A stretch of 64,000 bases of DNA. Source: Zonotrichia leucophrys gambelii. Taxonomy: Eukaryota; Chordata; Aves; Passeriformes; Passerellidae. The notes under the pieces were generated by a model. It had not been told where the DNA came from. It made no database searches and worked only from the letters and a program-made list of their open reading frames with translations. Shown here in pieces: positions 35,801-48,100 of this stretch (positions are counted from its first letter, which is position 1; each line of letters begins with the position of its first letter). Where the stretch lies: NCBI RefSeq assembly GCF_028769735.1, contig NC_088171.1, positions 126,378,533 through 126,442,532 of the forward strand, given 5' to 3'. Made by a program: the position numbers and the translations under genes.

Positions 35801-38800
35801 ATGGAATGATGAATCTCTGCTGTAGTGGAACTGCAGCTGGATAGTGTGACTATTCTTCTTGTGAAATTTAATTTTATAGACACTTCACTTTTGGAATTAT
35901 TCTGCGTTTTAGTTTTGTTGAACCTCGTTTGTTGTTATTTTAGTATTTAAAAGAAAGCATTTGTTTATTTTTGGCACAGCTGACTGTGGGCTTGTTTAGC
36001 TTTCTTTATCACATATTTTGCCAGTTTAATAAAACTCAGTGTTTGTTGAACAGTTTATTGCTGTAAATGCAATTGCAATGAAACAGAAAGCCTCAAGGCA
36101 TTACTGAAATATTGCAAACCACCAAGCAATATATACAAGCCTTAGAAAAAGTGTTCCATGATCTCAAAATTGGAGGCAGAAAAAGCTCCAATTAAATCAA
36201 TAATTCAGCAGAAAAATCAATGTTTTGTACACTACCAGATTTAGAATTTTTTCAGGGATAACATCTGTCCTACAGATCAGCATCTTCTTCAGTGCAGCAT
36301 TGCAGCAGTAGGAGCACTTCCAGTTTGCAGAATAGCACAAGTTAGCAGGTGACTTCTTGAAAGGATAACTATGTGTGGCATGAATGTGAGCACATGCATA
36401 CTCTGAGTGCCATATGGGCTGTATTTACTTGGTGTATGTATGCAGAGGAGAAAGAAGTATATGTGTTACATTTCATATAATAAAACAGGTGCTGTTTCTT
36501 TTTGTAAAACACTTTTTGTCCTCCTGCTTTTCTGTGAAGGCAGAAAAAGTAAGCAGGAAAAAAATGTGAAGAATTTCAATAACAAAAGGTGCTATAAAAT
36601 TGCTATTGACCATAAAATGCTCAAAATAATTGTAATTATTTTACACTTAATTTCCAGTGTGACTTCCCTAATTTCTCTAGTGTCTTGAACAGGGACTTCC
36701 ATTGCTTTTGGGAGTCCTTTCCAGATTTTCGGATCAGCTAATGAGTTCATCAGTATTCCAGTATTATTGTGATAATAAACAAAATTACCTCCAGTTTCTC
36801 ATATGTTGTAAATAGGTAAAGCAGATCATCATCATCATATGTATAGTATTTGTAATATTGCCATTTGAATGACTCTGGAAACCATGCCTGCTTGCCTCCA
36901 GCTTTCCCAGTGAATTATCCACCACCAATCTGCAACTGCTGCAAGATGTAATAGTGTGCACTGGGTGGATGCACTTTGTGCATATTTGGCTTCTTTAGTC
37001 CTGGCAATAGAAGCTAGATGGAATTCCTCAAAATAACAGGAGGCACCTGCACCCTATTGAGAATGTTATTAGTGGGAGAGAATAAAGATCTTAGCTTGTC
37101 CAAGGTTCTGTGTGTCTTATCTGCTCCAAGCACAGATGTTGCATATTTTGCCAATGCCTCCCAGGCTGATGCTCATAAGCTTTCTCCCTGGTCCTCAGGG
37201 CTCTTAAGGAACCTCTTAAGGCTCACTTACACACTGACCTCCTTGGTGAAAGGACAAATAATGAGTATATTTGTGCCATCTTTTGCTTTACTGCAGTTTG
37301 TAAGCCCCATTCTCTGTAAGCCAGATTCTAGTACTTACCACACAGAGGTTGAAAACTTTTAAACAGGCATCACAAATCTGTACAAAAACATGGAAGGATT
37401 TTCAAGAAGACATGATAGTCTTGATTGGCTGTTAGATCATGATCTTTTATTGGCATAAGCTCTCTAATTTGTGTGCTTCAATAACAGAGTGATGGGTGGG
37501 CTTTTCAGGTTGACTAAGGGATAGGAGATCATCTTGGACAATGCATTTTCCAAATGTCTCCCATTTTGTCACTGTGCTGCAAATCTTCTGGCCTGAACAT
37601 CTTGGAAAATTCACCAGAGTCATGCAGCTCTCTGATCGTCTGTCTGCCCAACAAACATTTGGTCCACATTCTAAGTGGTGTGGTGGTTGCTTCATGCTAC
37701 ATGACTAGGCTTTTTTATTATTATTTACAGCATTTCTATGAATATTTTCTTTAAGTCTATACAATCATTTCCTATACAGGAACATTGTCATGGCACTCCA
37801 AAAATGATGAATGGGTTGGGGACATTTTGTGGTCCCACAGGGATCATTTTGCCTGCTCTTCTGAGGCTTGAAACTCACACTGTACTCCTCTTTCAGTTAT
37901 ATCCTTCTGCCATCTGCCATTGCACATTTATTCATTTTTAACAAGGACTCCTCCGTAGGGCAGACCTAACTTCTTTTAGCCTGGATCTGAAGTTTCACTT
38001 TTTCCTCTTTCAGCTTTCTGAGTATCACTCTGTCTTTTATTTTTTCTGATGATCTCCTAAATATCCTGAAGATTTCCACTCAAGATGTGATCATTCACTA
38101 TCCCCACTATATTTCTTCTCTGCTTCTTGATACAGAATCTCCTTTTTCTTCCACCTTTTCTTTCATTTGATCATGTGATGGCTTACACAGTCACAGATCA
38201 AACTGTTGGATCTTCTCATGAGCTCTTATCTGCAAACCTGATTTTTCCTCTCCTCTTCCACTGCATGCTTCTCTTGACTTCATTATGGACTCCAGAAATA
38301 TTTCTGGATATTCTTTTCCTCAGGGCCTATCAGATGACTGAATATGGCAAACTTCTGTTGAATGCTCAGTGGTTACATCCAACCCACAACTGTATTGTGC
38401 AGATAATCCTTTTTCTCCACAAATTTTTAGATCTCTTCCACTTCTCTAGCAGCTACTGTCTTCTCTGTCTTAAAAGTAAAAAACTCACCACCACAGAAAC
38501 CACAAAAAACAGACCTACTACAACCTTTCCATCTTTCTGTTGTCAGCCTGTTGTTATCCTTCATTAAAGGACTCAAGTATTGACAAATTTGAAGTTTCCT
38601 TGCTTCAAAATAAATGTTTCACTATGTAAATAAAATATTTGACAATGCAAATCTAAAAGTTGCAGACCTTTGCTTCCACAAAAATATTAACATGGTAATC
38701 ATATTGATTGAGGATGAAACTGGACAACTGGTAACCTGAATTTCATGCCTGTTCTAGTATGAGACCCTGTTATTGAAAGGAAAATACTTTCATCTATCTA

Positions 38801-38929
38801 TGTCCATGGAAGTTTCCAATAGAGAGTTTTCCTGAATTAAATCCTGAGGGCAGTTAATGAATCCCCTCTACTCCTATGGAGGTGATCCTATAAGCATCCC
38901 AAATGTGGCCTGACTAGCTTCTTCATTGC

Positions 38930-39005
38930 TTACTATGTGTGCACAGCCAGGACTCAAATCAAGAAGGCAGAATCAAATCTGCCTTCTTTATTCTTTACAC
39001 TATGC
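38930..39005 (+). mobile_element. Possible MIR 3' remnant
   Basis: The pieces CACAGCCAGGACTCAAATC and CTTTACACTATGC echo the 3' half of MIR (CAGAGCCGGGATTTGAACCC and CTCTTTCCACTACACCATGC). It is weak and diverged. It contains a perfect hairpin at 38961-38988. Confidence 0.3.
38961..38988. repeat. Perfect inverted repeat (11-bp stem, 6-nt loop)
   Basis: The arms are AAGAAGGCAGA (38961-38971) and TCTGCCTTCTT (38978-38988) with loop ATCAAA. Confidence 0.88.
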
Positions 39006-41923
39006 TTTCAGTATCCCCACTTTATAACAGCCAAGTTTCAATAATAATAAAAATTTGTATGAGGTGCTGATATAATGCATTTTAGTGTATACTTCTTTGG
39101 AAGCTACCTTTAAAAGGATGTATATTATGACATTTTCTGTAGAGGCTGGTAAGCATGAGAAAGTTTTTCCTAACTTCTGTAACAAGCTACTTTCTATGCT
39201 GAAATATATTTGCAAGCACTTCTTTGGTCTTTTTTCACATCTCACTTGTTTTTGGTAAAAGCCAGTAGCACATTGTTAAAGTGAATGTTATGCCTTTCCA
39301 AAACCACATAAGCTTACAGCCAGCTTCCTTGGAAATTCAAGGGCACAGTCTAACCAGATATTTTCACACTCCCACTACTTTTGTTTTGTGTCCTAAGTAA
39401 TAAAAATTAATTGCATTAATATCATTGTGAGAAGATGAAGCAAATATATGACCAAGACCTACCTAGGTTTTAATGGGATTGTGCTGGAAGTATGAGTTTA
39501 AAAAGCATTATTTTTCCTTTAAAGCCAAGGATTAATTGTATTATCTATTTTTAACTCAGTAATTCCTCAGCATTTCTTTTTTTATTACTCATTTGCAATT
39601 CTGTAGAACTCCTATTTTTGGAAAAGGCAGCAGTAAATATAAAAATGTATAATGTGCTCTTCAAGGTCAGTAAGCAGAACACTGGTGTAGGATCTGTAAA
39701 AATTATCACCTTTGAAGGCCACAAAAAGAAATGTATATGGTAATTTTTTTAAATTTCTGCTACAGTCATTTCTAGGTCTTAATTTTTAATCTCTTCAGAT
39801 GATTGTGAGTGGTTATGCATACAGACTTATCAGGGAATCCAAAATCTTCTCTAAGTAATCAACTGTCTGTTATCTTAATGGTAACTTTTCTAAAAAGGAC
39901 CAAAGAATAAGGGAAGTTATAATCTCAAGATGCACTCCAGACCTCCCTCAAACACAGCTTGATATCAGCAGCCCTTTCTTGCTGTAACTTGCTTATCTTG
40001 GAGCTTCTGAAAGCAAGTCACAGAAGGAAGCTTTGACTAGGAAGGAGGACAGCTTATGTGCTGAAATTGCTTTCTGTGGAAACCCAAAGAAACTGTGCAT
40101 ATGTCTTTAGAATAGTTCTTCAGACAACAGGGAAAAAATTGTGAATATATACATTTTAACAGCCTCTCTCTTGTGTAAGAAATCACAGTGTCATTTACAC
40201 TGACAACATCTCTTGAAGAACTAGCATCATAGAAATGGAAGTGGGAGCTGATGGCTAGATCACCTGTAGTAACAACCATCTGGATGTTATGGGGTAAGTC
40301 TCCATGATGCTCCTACAGTGGAGCTGCTTCAAGTGAATGAATCCCAGGACCCAAATGCCAGAGTGAGAGATTTCTGGTGAAAGATCCCTTGTAGTGAGAA
40401 TTAAGAGGGTTATTGAAAATTCATGTACTTCTCTAGTAGTACAAAAAAAGCCCATGGCTGTAGGTGATGCTATTCAGACTGTCATATGCTGAAATTCCTA
40501 GTGAGTGAAAGAGCTGCTTGACCCCATGGTCAGGTCTGATGGGGTCAGACGTGGTGGCCACATCCAAAGAGCAATGGTCTCTGGCCTGTGTCCCCTCCAG
40601 AACTACATCCAGGAATTCCTTGGGAAATTGCTACCTAGCCTTGGCACAGCCATCACAGGGACTCTCCTGGCAATTTAACGTGGAGGCAGTTAATTTCCTG
40701 GGAAACATTTGATTTACTAACCTAGATGGAGTCACTGAATATCCTTTAGAAGAGTCAATAAGACTGCCAGAAAATGTGCATTGAAGGATTTGGCAGAGAT
40801 AAAAGGAATGGAACTCAGATACTGGCCTGTGAATGGCACAGGATTTATGGCATCCTTGCTTTTAGATTATAATGTGGATTTTCACTGCATTGAGGTTTTT
40901 TTGAGTATTCATTATTTTTTTTCTGCCTGCATGAGCCTATTATAAATCTAAAGGAAAATTTTTCACTTTCATTAAATGTTTTTTCACTACATGACTGATC
41001 CTACAAGTACTATTTTCACTATATGCTCATGCTTAAAGGGAAGAAAAAGTAGGAAAATGTGTCCTTCAATATTTAGGGGAGTGAATTTGCTATGTGTGCA
41101 CTCTCAGTTTTCCTAGATGCACCAAGGAGAGCTTTGATTGCAAAAGACAAGCAGAATCTGGACCAGTGCATGTGCAACAAATTATTTAGTCAGCAGCACT
41201 TTTCTTGTCAGATAGATGTCTGCTAAAAATAATAGTTGTTGCTGTTTCCCCTCAACTGCACAGTAGTTCTACAGCGAGCACCAGAGATGCATTAGTAGAG
41301 CAATCAAAAGTTTTGGCCACAACATTCTTCTCAAAGGCATCACTACTTGAAACCCCAGGGACATTAAGTGGAAAGGAACAAGAACTTACTCCCCTGCATG
41401 AACTACAAGCTATTTCTGAATTAAAAATCTGCAAATGTTGACAAAAAAGTAGCTACTGTGAATCTCACCATATATTAAGTATTGTCACTGGATCACTTTG
41501 ACACAAGGAGTTCAGGTTATTGCTCAAAATATATTTTACTTCTGAAAATCAGAGCGAGATAGAAAGTCCTAATTAAAGGGAATTTATCATTAGATTTGGT
41601 AACATCTTTCATTTTATTGAGTATTTACCTAGTTTTACATTTTACTGAAAATTTAGGTAAAATGTTTTGTGATCTCATGACAAACTGGTAAGTAAGATCT
41701 CACAAAGTAGTTGATGTTCACCAGTGTATTGAATAGATCCTAAGGTAATGTATGGGATTTATTTGGTCCTGCAATTACTGGACTTGATGCTACTCAATCC
41801 AATTTAATTTGTATTTCTATAAATTGCTGGAGTTTGCAACACACTGCAGTATATTTTCCCTGTAAATCAGAAGCAAGAGTCAATATGCTAATACTGCCCA
41901 AGTGTTATATTAATTCATGTGGA

Positions 41924-41947
41924 CATGAATATATATATATATTCATG
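41924..41947. repeat. 24-bp perfect AT-rich palindrome
   Basis: CATGAATATATA followed by its exact reverse complement TATATATTCATG, with a second (AT)n run just after (41949-41958). It is typical of an unstable AT microsatellite. Confidence 0.9.
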
Positions 41948-44900
41948 AATATATATATTAATACAGTGTGCACATTTTATGTCTCAGACAATTTGCATTC
42001 AATACTTTTGTTAGGAAGAGAGAACATGGTCTTTTACCAACACAAGCAGTTTCCTAGGTGATCCTGTGGGTCACACCGTGTTCTGTTGTGATTCTTATGC
42101 ATAGAGCACAGTTTATATCCTAATAAAATGATTGAAAGTTATATTTAGGCATTTGCAGGAAGTTCAAGGAAGTGGTCAAACCTACATTAAAGGTGGGCAA
42201 TGTTTAGATAGAATATGTGTTATAATGTCTCAATTCTTCCTGCTACTAAGCAAGACAATTGACATTTTCATAATTGCAAAAATTAAGGAATATCTGACTT
42301 CTTTAGAAATTACAGCTTACAGTACTACAGGTGATTTGTAACTCTTGGTTTGTAATTTGTGTGGATTTCCTACTTGTAGTTTTACATATAGTTAATGCTC
42401 TAAGTTCTTAGCAAACATAACTGAAATTCATAATCTAGGTCAAACCTAATATGCATAGATATTCTACCAGTGCCTTCTTACTGTTCTCATTTTCCATCTT
42501 TATTCAATAACACAAATGCCTTTTGTTTCTGCAGGAAAGGATCTGCTCCAAATCCTGATGTCCCATGGATGCCAAAAGAAGTTGTACCTCAATGTCTGTA
42601 ATAATTCTAAGCAAAGTTCTTAGGATTTGTGCCATACATACTTTCATTTTACTTTCCTCTCTTCAGACTATTAAAATGTCCTCTTTTTTTTTTTTTTTTC
42701 TTCCCTGGTTGAGAGGCATCACATTTTACTTTTCTGTAGGTGAAAAAATACTGTGTTGAAGTAATTTTAAGCAGAGAAAAAGAGCCCTTTTGTTCTGTTA
42801 GGAAGTTCTAACTGAACCTCTTTAGTCATAGCTATGAGAAAACTTGGCTGAAGTTTGAAAACTGAGATGCCACTACTAAATTGACTAGACGGCTATAATG
42901 GTTACATTTGACTGAAAAAACACTTCTGAAAATATTCACTGGACATCTGTCAAGAAGCAGCTCCTCACTCACAATCTCACATAGCAAATGGGAAGGACAT
43001 ACATTATTTATCTGCTGAGTTTGATAAAGCCAAGTGAGTTTGAAAAAGTGATTGTATAAAGAAAACTGCAAGTGCCTTATTGCGATGTTCAGAACAAAGT
43101 TCTCCCCAAAATTGTTGCCTTATTCCAAGGATAGGAGGGGAAACTCCTGTATGAGCTAAGTGCAGTTAGTCAGATGTGAGACTACTCAGTGTGCATTTAA
43201 AAGGTCAGTATGAAGAAGAAGCAGTCTGGTTAGAGTATCACCTTGGCCTCGTTCTGCCTGCGCACTCTGGGAAAGCAGTGTATGCAGAACACAGGGAAAT
43301 AAACACATCCCACAAATTCTACACTGCAGAGGGCAGGGAATGGGCATGTCTTGTCTGCAGGTGCAGTTGCTTCATATTTGCAATGCACTTTTGCAGTATT
43401 TCACTCGTAAGGAACAAATTTACTTGATCTTGTGTGTGTGTGACATTTTTTCATTTCATTTTGAACCCTAAAGGCCACTAATTTACCACAGAAATTCAGT
43501 ATCCCAATTACTCTGTGCATGTAATAGTTTCAGTTCCCAAAATTAACTAGCCAGTGATGCAACCAGTAGCCAACCAAAGATAGTGTTACAGGTACAATAC
43601 AGCTGGAAGACTTTATGCAGAGCTTTTAAAATCTTGAAGAGCTGTACCAATCTATTTTATAATGAAGAGTTTGTAAAAAATCTTTGGCCCATGAAATGCA
43701 AAGTTTTCATATGTTATTTTCACTGCTATTTTATGTTATTTTCATTGGAAATTACTATGAACTTGTGACTGCCCTGTGCTTGATGTACATGTGCTTAGCT
43801 AAACACAGCAGCCTATCAAAGGAAAAAAGACCACTGTAGTCAGGGCAACATTCCCCATATTCTAGATGGAGGCAAAGCTCAATCACTGGGAAACCGCAAA
43901 GGTAAATCCTCCATGCGTTCCACAGCTGTGGTTCTGCAGGAAATGAGTACATCTTGTGGGTACTACAAGTTACAAAGATAAAACTTGGACAACCACAAAA
44001 AAGCATTAATAATGAAAGGCAGCCTGACTCCTGTTTCGTTTTCCCTTTTGAAGGTACACAGCTCACTGTCTGTGTCAGTGTTATGTAACCACAAATTGCC
44101 TTCTCATCTTCTGCGAGTTGCATTGCTGTCAAACAACAGTGATGACCCAGCCACACTGTCTAAAGATGTCAGGGGAAGAGCAAAACCAGACTACTACAAA
44201 TGACACAGTGAATACTCCTTTCCTGTTACAAATTCCACATTAAATCTAAGTAATTATTTGGCTGCAGTGATACTTAGCCCACAGGACAATGCGTTTACAG
44301 GCATTTAGGAACAGCAGTTTACAATAATGCTTGCATATGGGTTTGATATCTTGTGTTGTTAAAACAAATCAGCAAGTCTAGACTGTAATTTGCTGAAGCA
44401 ATTTATGGTTATTTCATGGGTTTTTTTCTCCAAGTAGAGGTGAATACATTTGACTGTCTTATAAGGAAGGATGGTAGTGCATGTTCTTTTGATTTTAACT
44501 GTAAGACTTATCTGAAACAGAAGTATTAACATCCTGATTTTTGTACCACATCAAAAACTGATCTAAACTATTAGTGCTTAATTCTACTATGATATTCAAG
44601 TATTTTGGGAACTGCTAATTAATCATGAAAAAATACTACTGCAGCCATTTCTTCACAAATTAGTAAATTGAGACTGTCAATACAGCAAGTCAGTAGGGAG
44701 CAAGGACCCATGTGGGAAACCCTCAGCTGCCTTAAATTCTTACTGAAGTCATCAAAGTGTAACATCTGCCAGTAGTTGAGGGTTCCCTTTAGCTTTTCAC
44801 TCCTAGGCTGCTTCTCCACTACCAAGGCAAAATAAATGCTTTTTGTATTTCTGGAAACACTGCAACATTGCTTTATGCCAGACTTGACAGTACTTTTTTT

Positions 44901-45062
44901 CTAGGTGAGCAAGTACTTACAGATAATTTTCTCACAATGTTTTCCAACTTTATTACAAATCTCACACAGCTTCAAAATCTGCATAAGACAAGAAGACACT
45001 GTGCTCATTCTCCTTAGATGTAATTACATTTCTGAAAAATGTGACATAATATACAGATAAAT

Positions 45063-45163
45063 TAAAAAAAAAAAAAACAAAGCCAACCACCACCACTGCA
45101 AAAAACCAAAAAAAAAAAACCCACCACCAAAAACCCAGAAAACCCCAAAAATCCCCAACCCCC
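45063..45163. repeat. A/C-rich, strand-asymmetric low-complexity tract
   Basis: About 100 bp made almost only of A and C on the plus strand: an A14 run, CCACCACCAC, an A12 run, then A and C blocks ending in CCCCCC. The apparent Trp/Phe/Gly/Val-rich open frames on the minus strand come from this tract. Confidence 0.85.
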
Positions 45164-48100
45164 CAGGCTCTCAAGAGCTAAGAAATACTTTCCCAGTGGA
45201 AGTTTGATTTCCTTATGCCTTTGAGCCAGAGAAACAAGTCCCCAGTCCCACACGGCTAGTGCCAGACTCTCTGCTATGGTACACCCAGATTCCAAGTTTC
45301 CAGACAAAACTGTTCCCAGATAAAAGACTCAGAGGGGCTCTAGAATTTGCAGTGGACCTTACAGAGCTGTCTCACATCTGTCTGTCTTCCAAAAAGAGCC
45401 TCCTCAAACACTGTGGGCTGCAGTTTCAGGGCTCTCACCAGCCAATGAACACAGCGCTGACAAAACAGAAAATGGATTTCTGTGGACTAGTCATTAGATG
45501 ACTATTAAACAGAGAAAAATGTAGGTCATACCTTTGTTATCAAGTTTTGTAAAAAAACCCAGGAATTTAGCTGACAGAAACTTTATCCTTTGTACAGACT
45601 GCTATGTTTTCCAAAGCTAATAAGTTATTATACTGAAGTTCTGTACAGACATGATGGAGTCTTGTAGTTTCGTTTTTTCTTTATTTTTAAAATGCTTATG
45701 TAGATGTATATGAATTACATTCTGAGACCATAACATTTAGATAATTGTTTTGGTTTACTGCAATTGTCATACTGACAGACTTTGAAAACAAAATGCATTT
45801 ATTGTTCCTAGAAATCATCAGATTATGAATTCACAAGAAAATATGCCTTTTTGTTAAGAAGGTAGGTCCATCAACATCTCTTAGTACAACATGGCATAAC
45901 TCCACTGAAGAAAGTGATTTGCTACACTACCCTGTTTTCATTAAAAGTAGAGGTATGTTATGAAAGAAATAACTGTGTAATATACTCTTTACTTGTTGAC
46001 CTTAACCAATACCCAAGATCCTAGCTGTCCCTCTCACCTTTTCCAGTGGCTCATAATTTCTGTGCTCCAGACAAGCATAAATACATGATTTTGTGGTAGA
46101 AGATGAAAGAGTTGCTGTTTCAGAGCCCTGCAAGAGAATCTCACAGTGTTGTGCAGACCATAACTAATTGAGCCTTTAAACCTTCCAGGACTTGGGAGAA
46201 AGAAGTTGGACTGGACTTCTGTTCCAAATAGACTGCAGTTTGTAACAAGCCACCTCATTCAAATTATTTCTCTTCTGACATTATTGCACTTTGGGCTGTG
46301 TTTGGTTTTATTTTGTGTTGCCCATATGGAGTGCAGTTTCTCTGTAACTTAATCCTTAAACATCAATTCTAAGAAAGGATCCTCATTTGTGTAAGATGTG
46401 CATGTTTATCAAGGTTATCAAGAAGCAGACTTGAGATTCTACAGGTTGACATTTAGAATTCACTAAATGGGTAAAAATGCTTGGTTGGATGATCTAAATA
46501 GGGTGTAGAAAGAGGCATGAAACTATGTGGCTGTATTGGAGCAACCTACAAGTATTAGCTGAATATCTAACCCCTAATTGTTCAGAAAGATATGTCAGGA
46601 TATTGAAATGACAGTCATAAGTGAAAAATGTTCTGGAGCTCACCGTGGTGTTTGTAGGAGGCCTCTGTCCATGTGAGATGTTTTTGAGATTTCCATGCCC
46701 CATTCCAGGACGTGTGTCATGGCCTCTTCTGAGAAGAATGAAGTCACTTGGCCTTTGGCCTCATGACTTCCAGCACACTCCAGGAAAGGAGTTCCTCACC
46801 AGCTATTGACATAGCCTGCAATATCTTCTTTTCTTTTTCATTTACCTTCCTGGCTATGCCAGGCTATATTAACCCTTCCTGGGCACAGATACTGCCGTGC
46901 TCCCTGGGATGCCTGTGCTAGAGAAATCTTTGGAATGGCTTGTTGTAGTACCAGTGTCAGTATCTGTTGTAACAGGGAACCCCAGCAGGAGTGATTTGAG
47001 TCTCTCCACTAATTAGTTCATGCACAGAATCTGATTTACTTGTTTGCCTTTCAACATATTTTCTCTAACACACAAAGTTTTAAAATGGGATGAAAATCAA
47101 CAAAATAAAAAGTCCCTGCAGTCAAATCAGATGTAATCCTCTCAAACTCCTTTTCTCCTATGACTTCTGTCAACAGTTTGCTCTTCAGTGCAGGATGACA
47201 GCGTTGGAATGTGACTGTGACACCACAACCACTGACAGGCTGATCAGACCAAAGCTGTTACTGTCACGGACAGGGTTGATCTGGGCTCAGCAGGGCTGTG
47301 CACTTAACTCCCTTGAGCCCTGTGCCAGATGGGAAAGTTAAATGAGTCTTTCAGATCACCCTAGTGTCCTCCCAGAAAGCACTCACATTTCTGTGTATTT
47401 AACAATCACTGTATCTGGCAGGAAGAAATGTATTTAAGCAAGTATTTCTAACTAGACCCTTGACTCTTACCGTTATATTAAAGGGCTAAAGGTATTAGAT
47501 TTATGAGTGTGTTCAGACAAATATTCTACCCTGCATTTTTTTCCATAATTCTAAACTTTTCTGACACCATCTTTCATGACTTCCTGTCCAAAGGTTTTCC
47601 AAATTCTTAACATCAAGAAAGTAGGAGATGTCCCAGGTGTCATCTTTTGCCATTTTCTCTGCTAAACCATGTAAAATATAAAAGAGAAATTATTTTCTAA
47701 GAATTAGAAAAACTAGCTGATACAAAACCAGAAATACTGATTATGGAGAATCCTCGTGTAACACAGGACTTTTAATTTTTTCATTTTTTCTTATTAGTGT
47801 GCAAAATTACCACTGTCCAGCAGTGCATTTGTATTTAGCTTTACATTCTGCTTTAACTGGCACCGATGTAAATGTAGAGCAATCATATTGAATTGAATTT
47901 CCTCCTGGTTTTCACCAGTGTGAGAATATGATTGGCCTGTCCTTTTTATCAGTCCCTGCCTTTCATCTGGAAGTTCAGCCATTCCTCCAGATGAAATGAC
48001 AGTTGACTAATGACAGGAAACCAGTGTCAGAAAGCCAGCATATAATGTACCCCATAGCAATAAGTCAAGACTAAGGGATTATGGCAACTGTAGTATTTAT

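Noticed and set aside
38127..38567. 146-codon hydrophobic plus-strand frame
   Set aside because: Leu/Phe-rich because of T-rich DNA. It has no recognisable domain, CpG promoter or splice context.
43755..44156. 133-codon minus-strand frame
   Set aside because: No family resemblance and no promoter or splice support.
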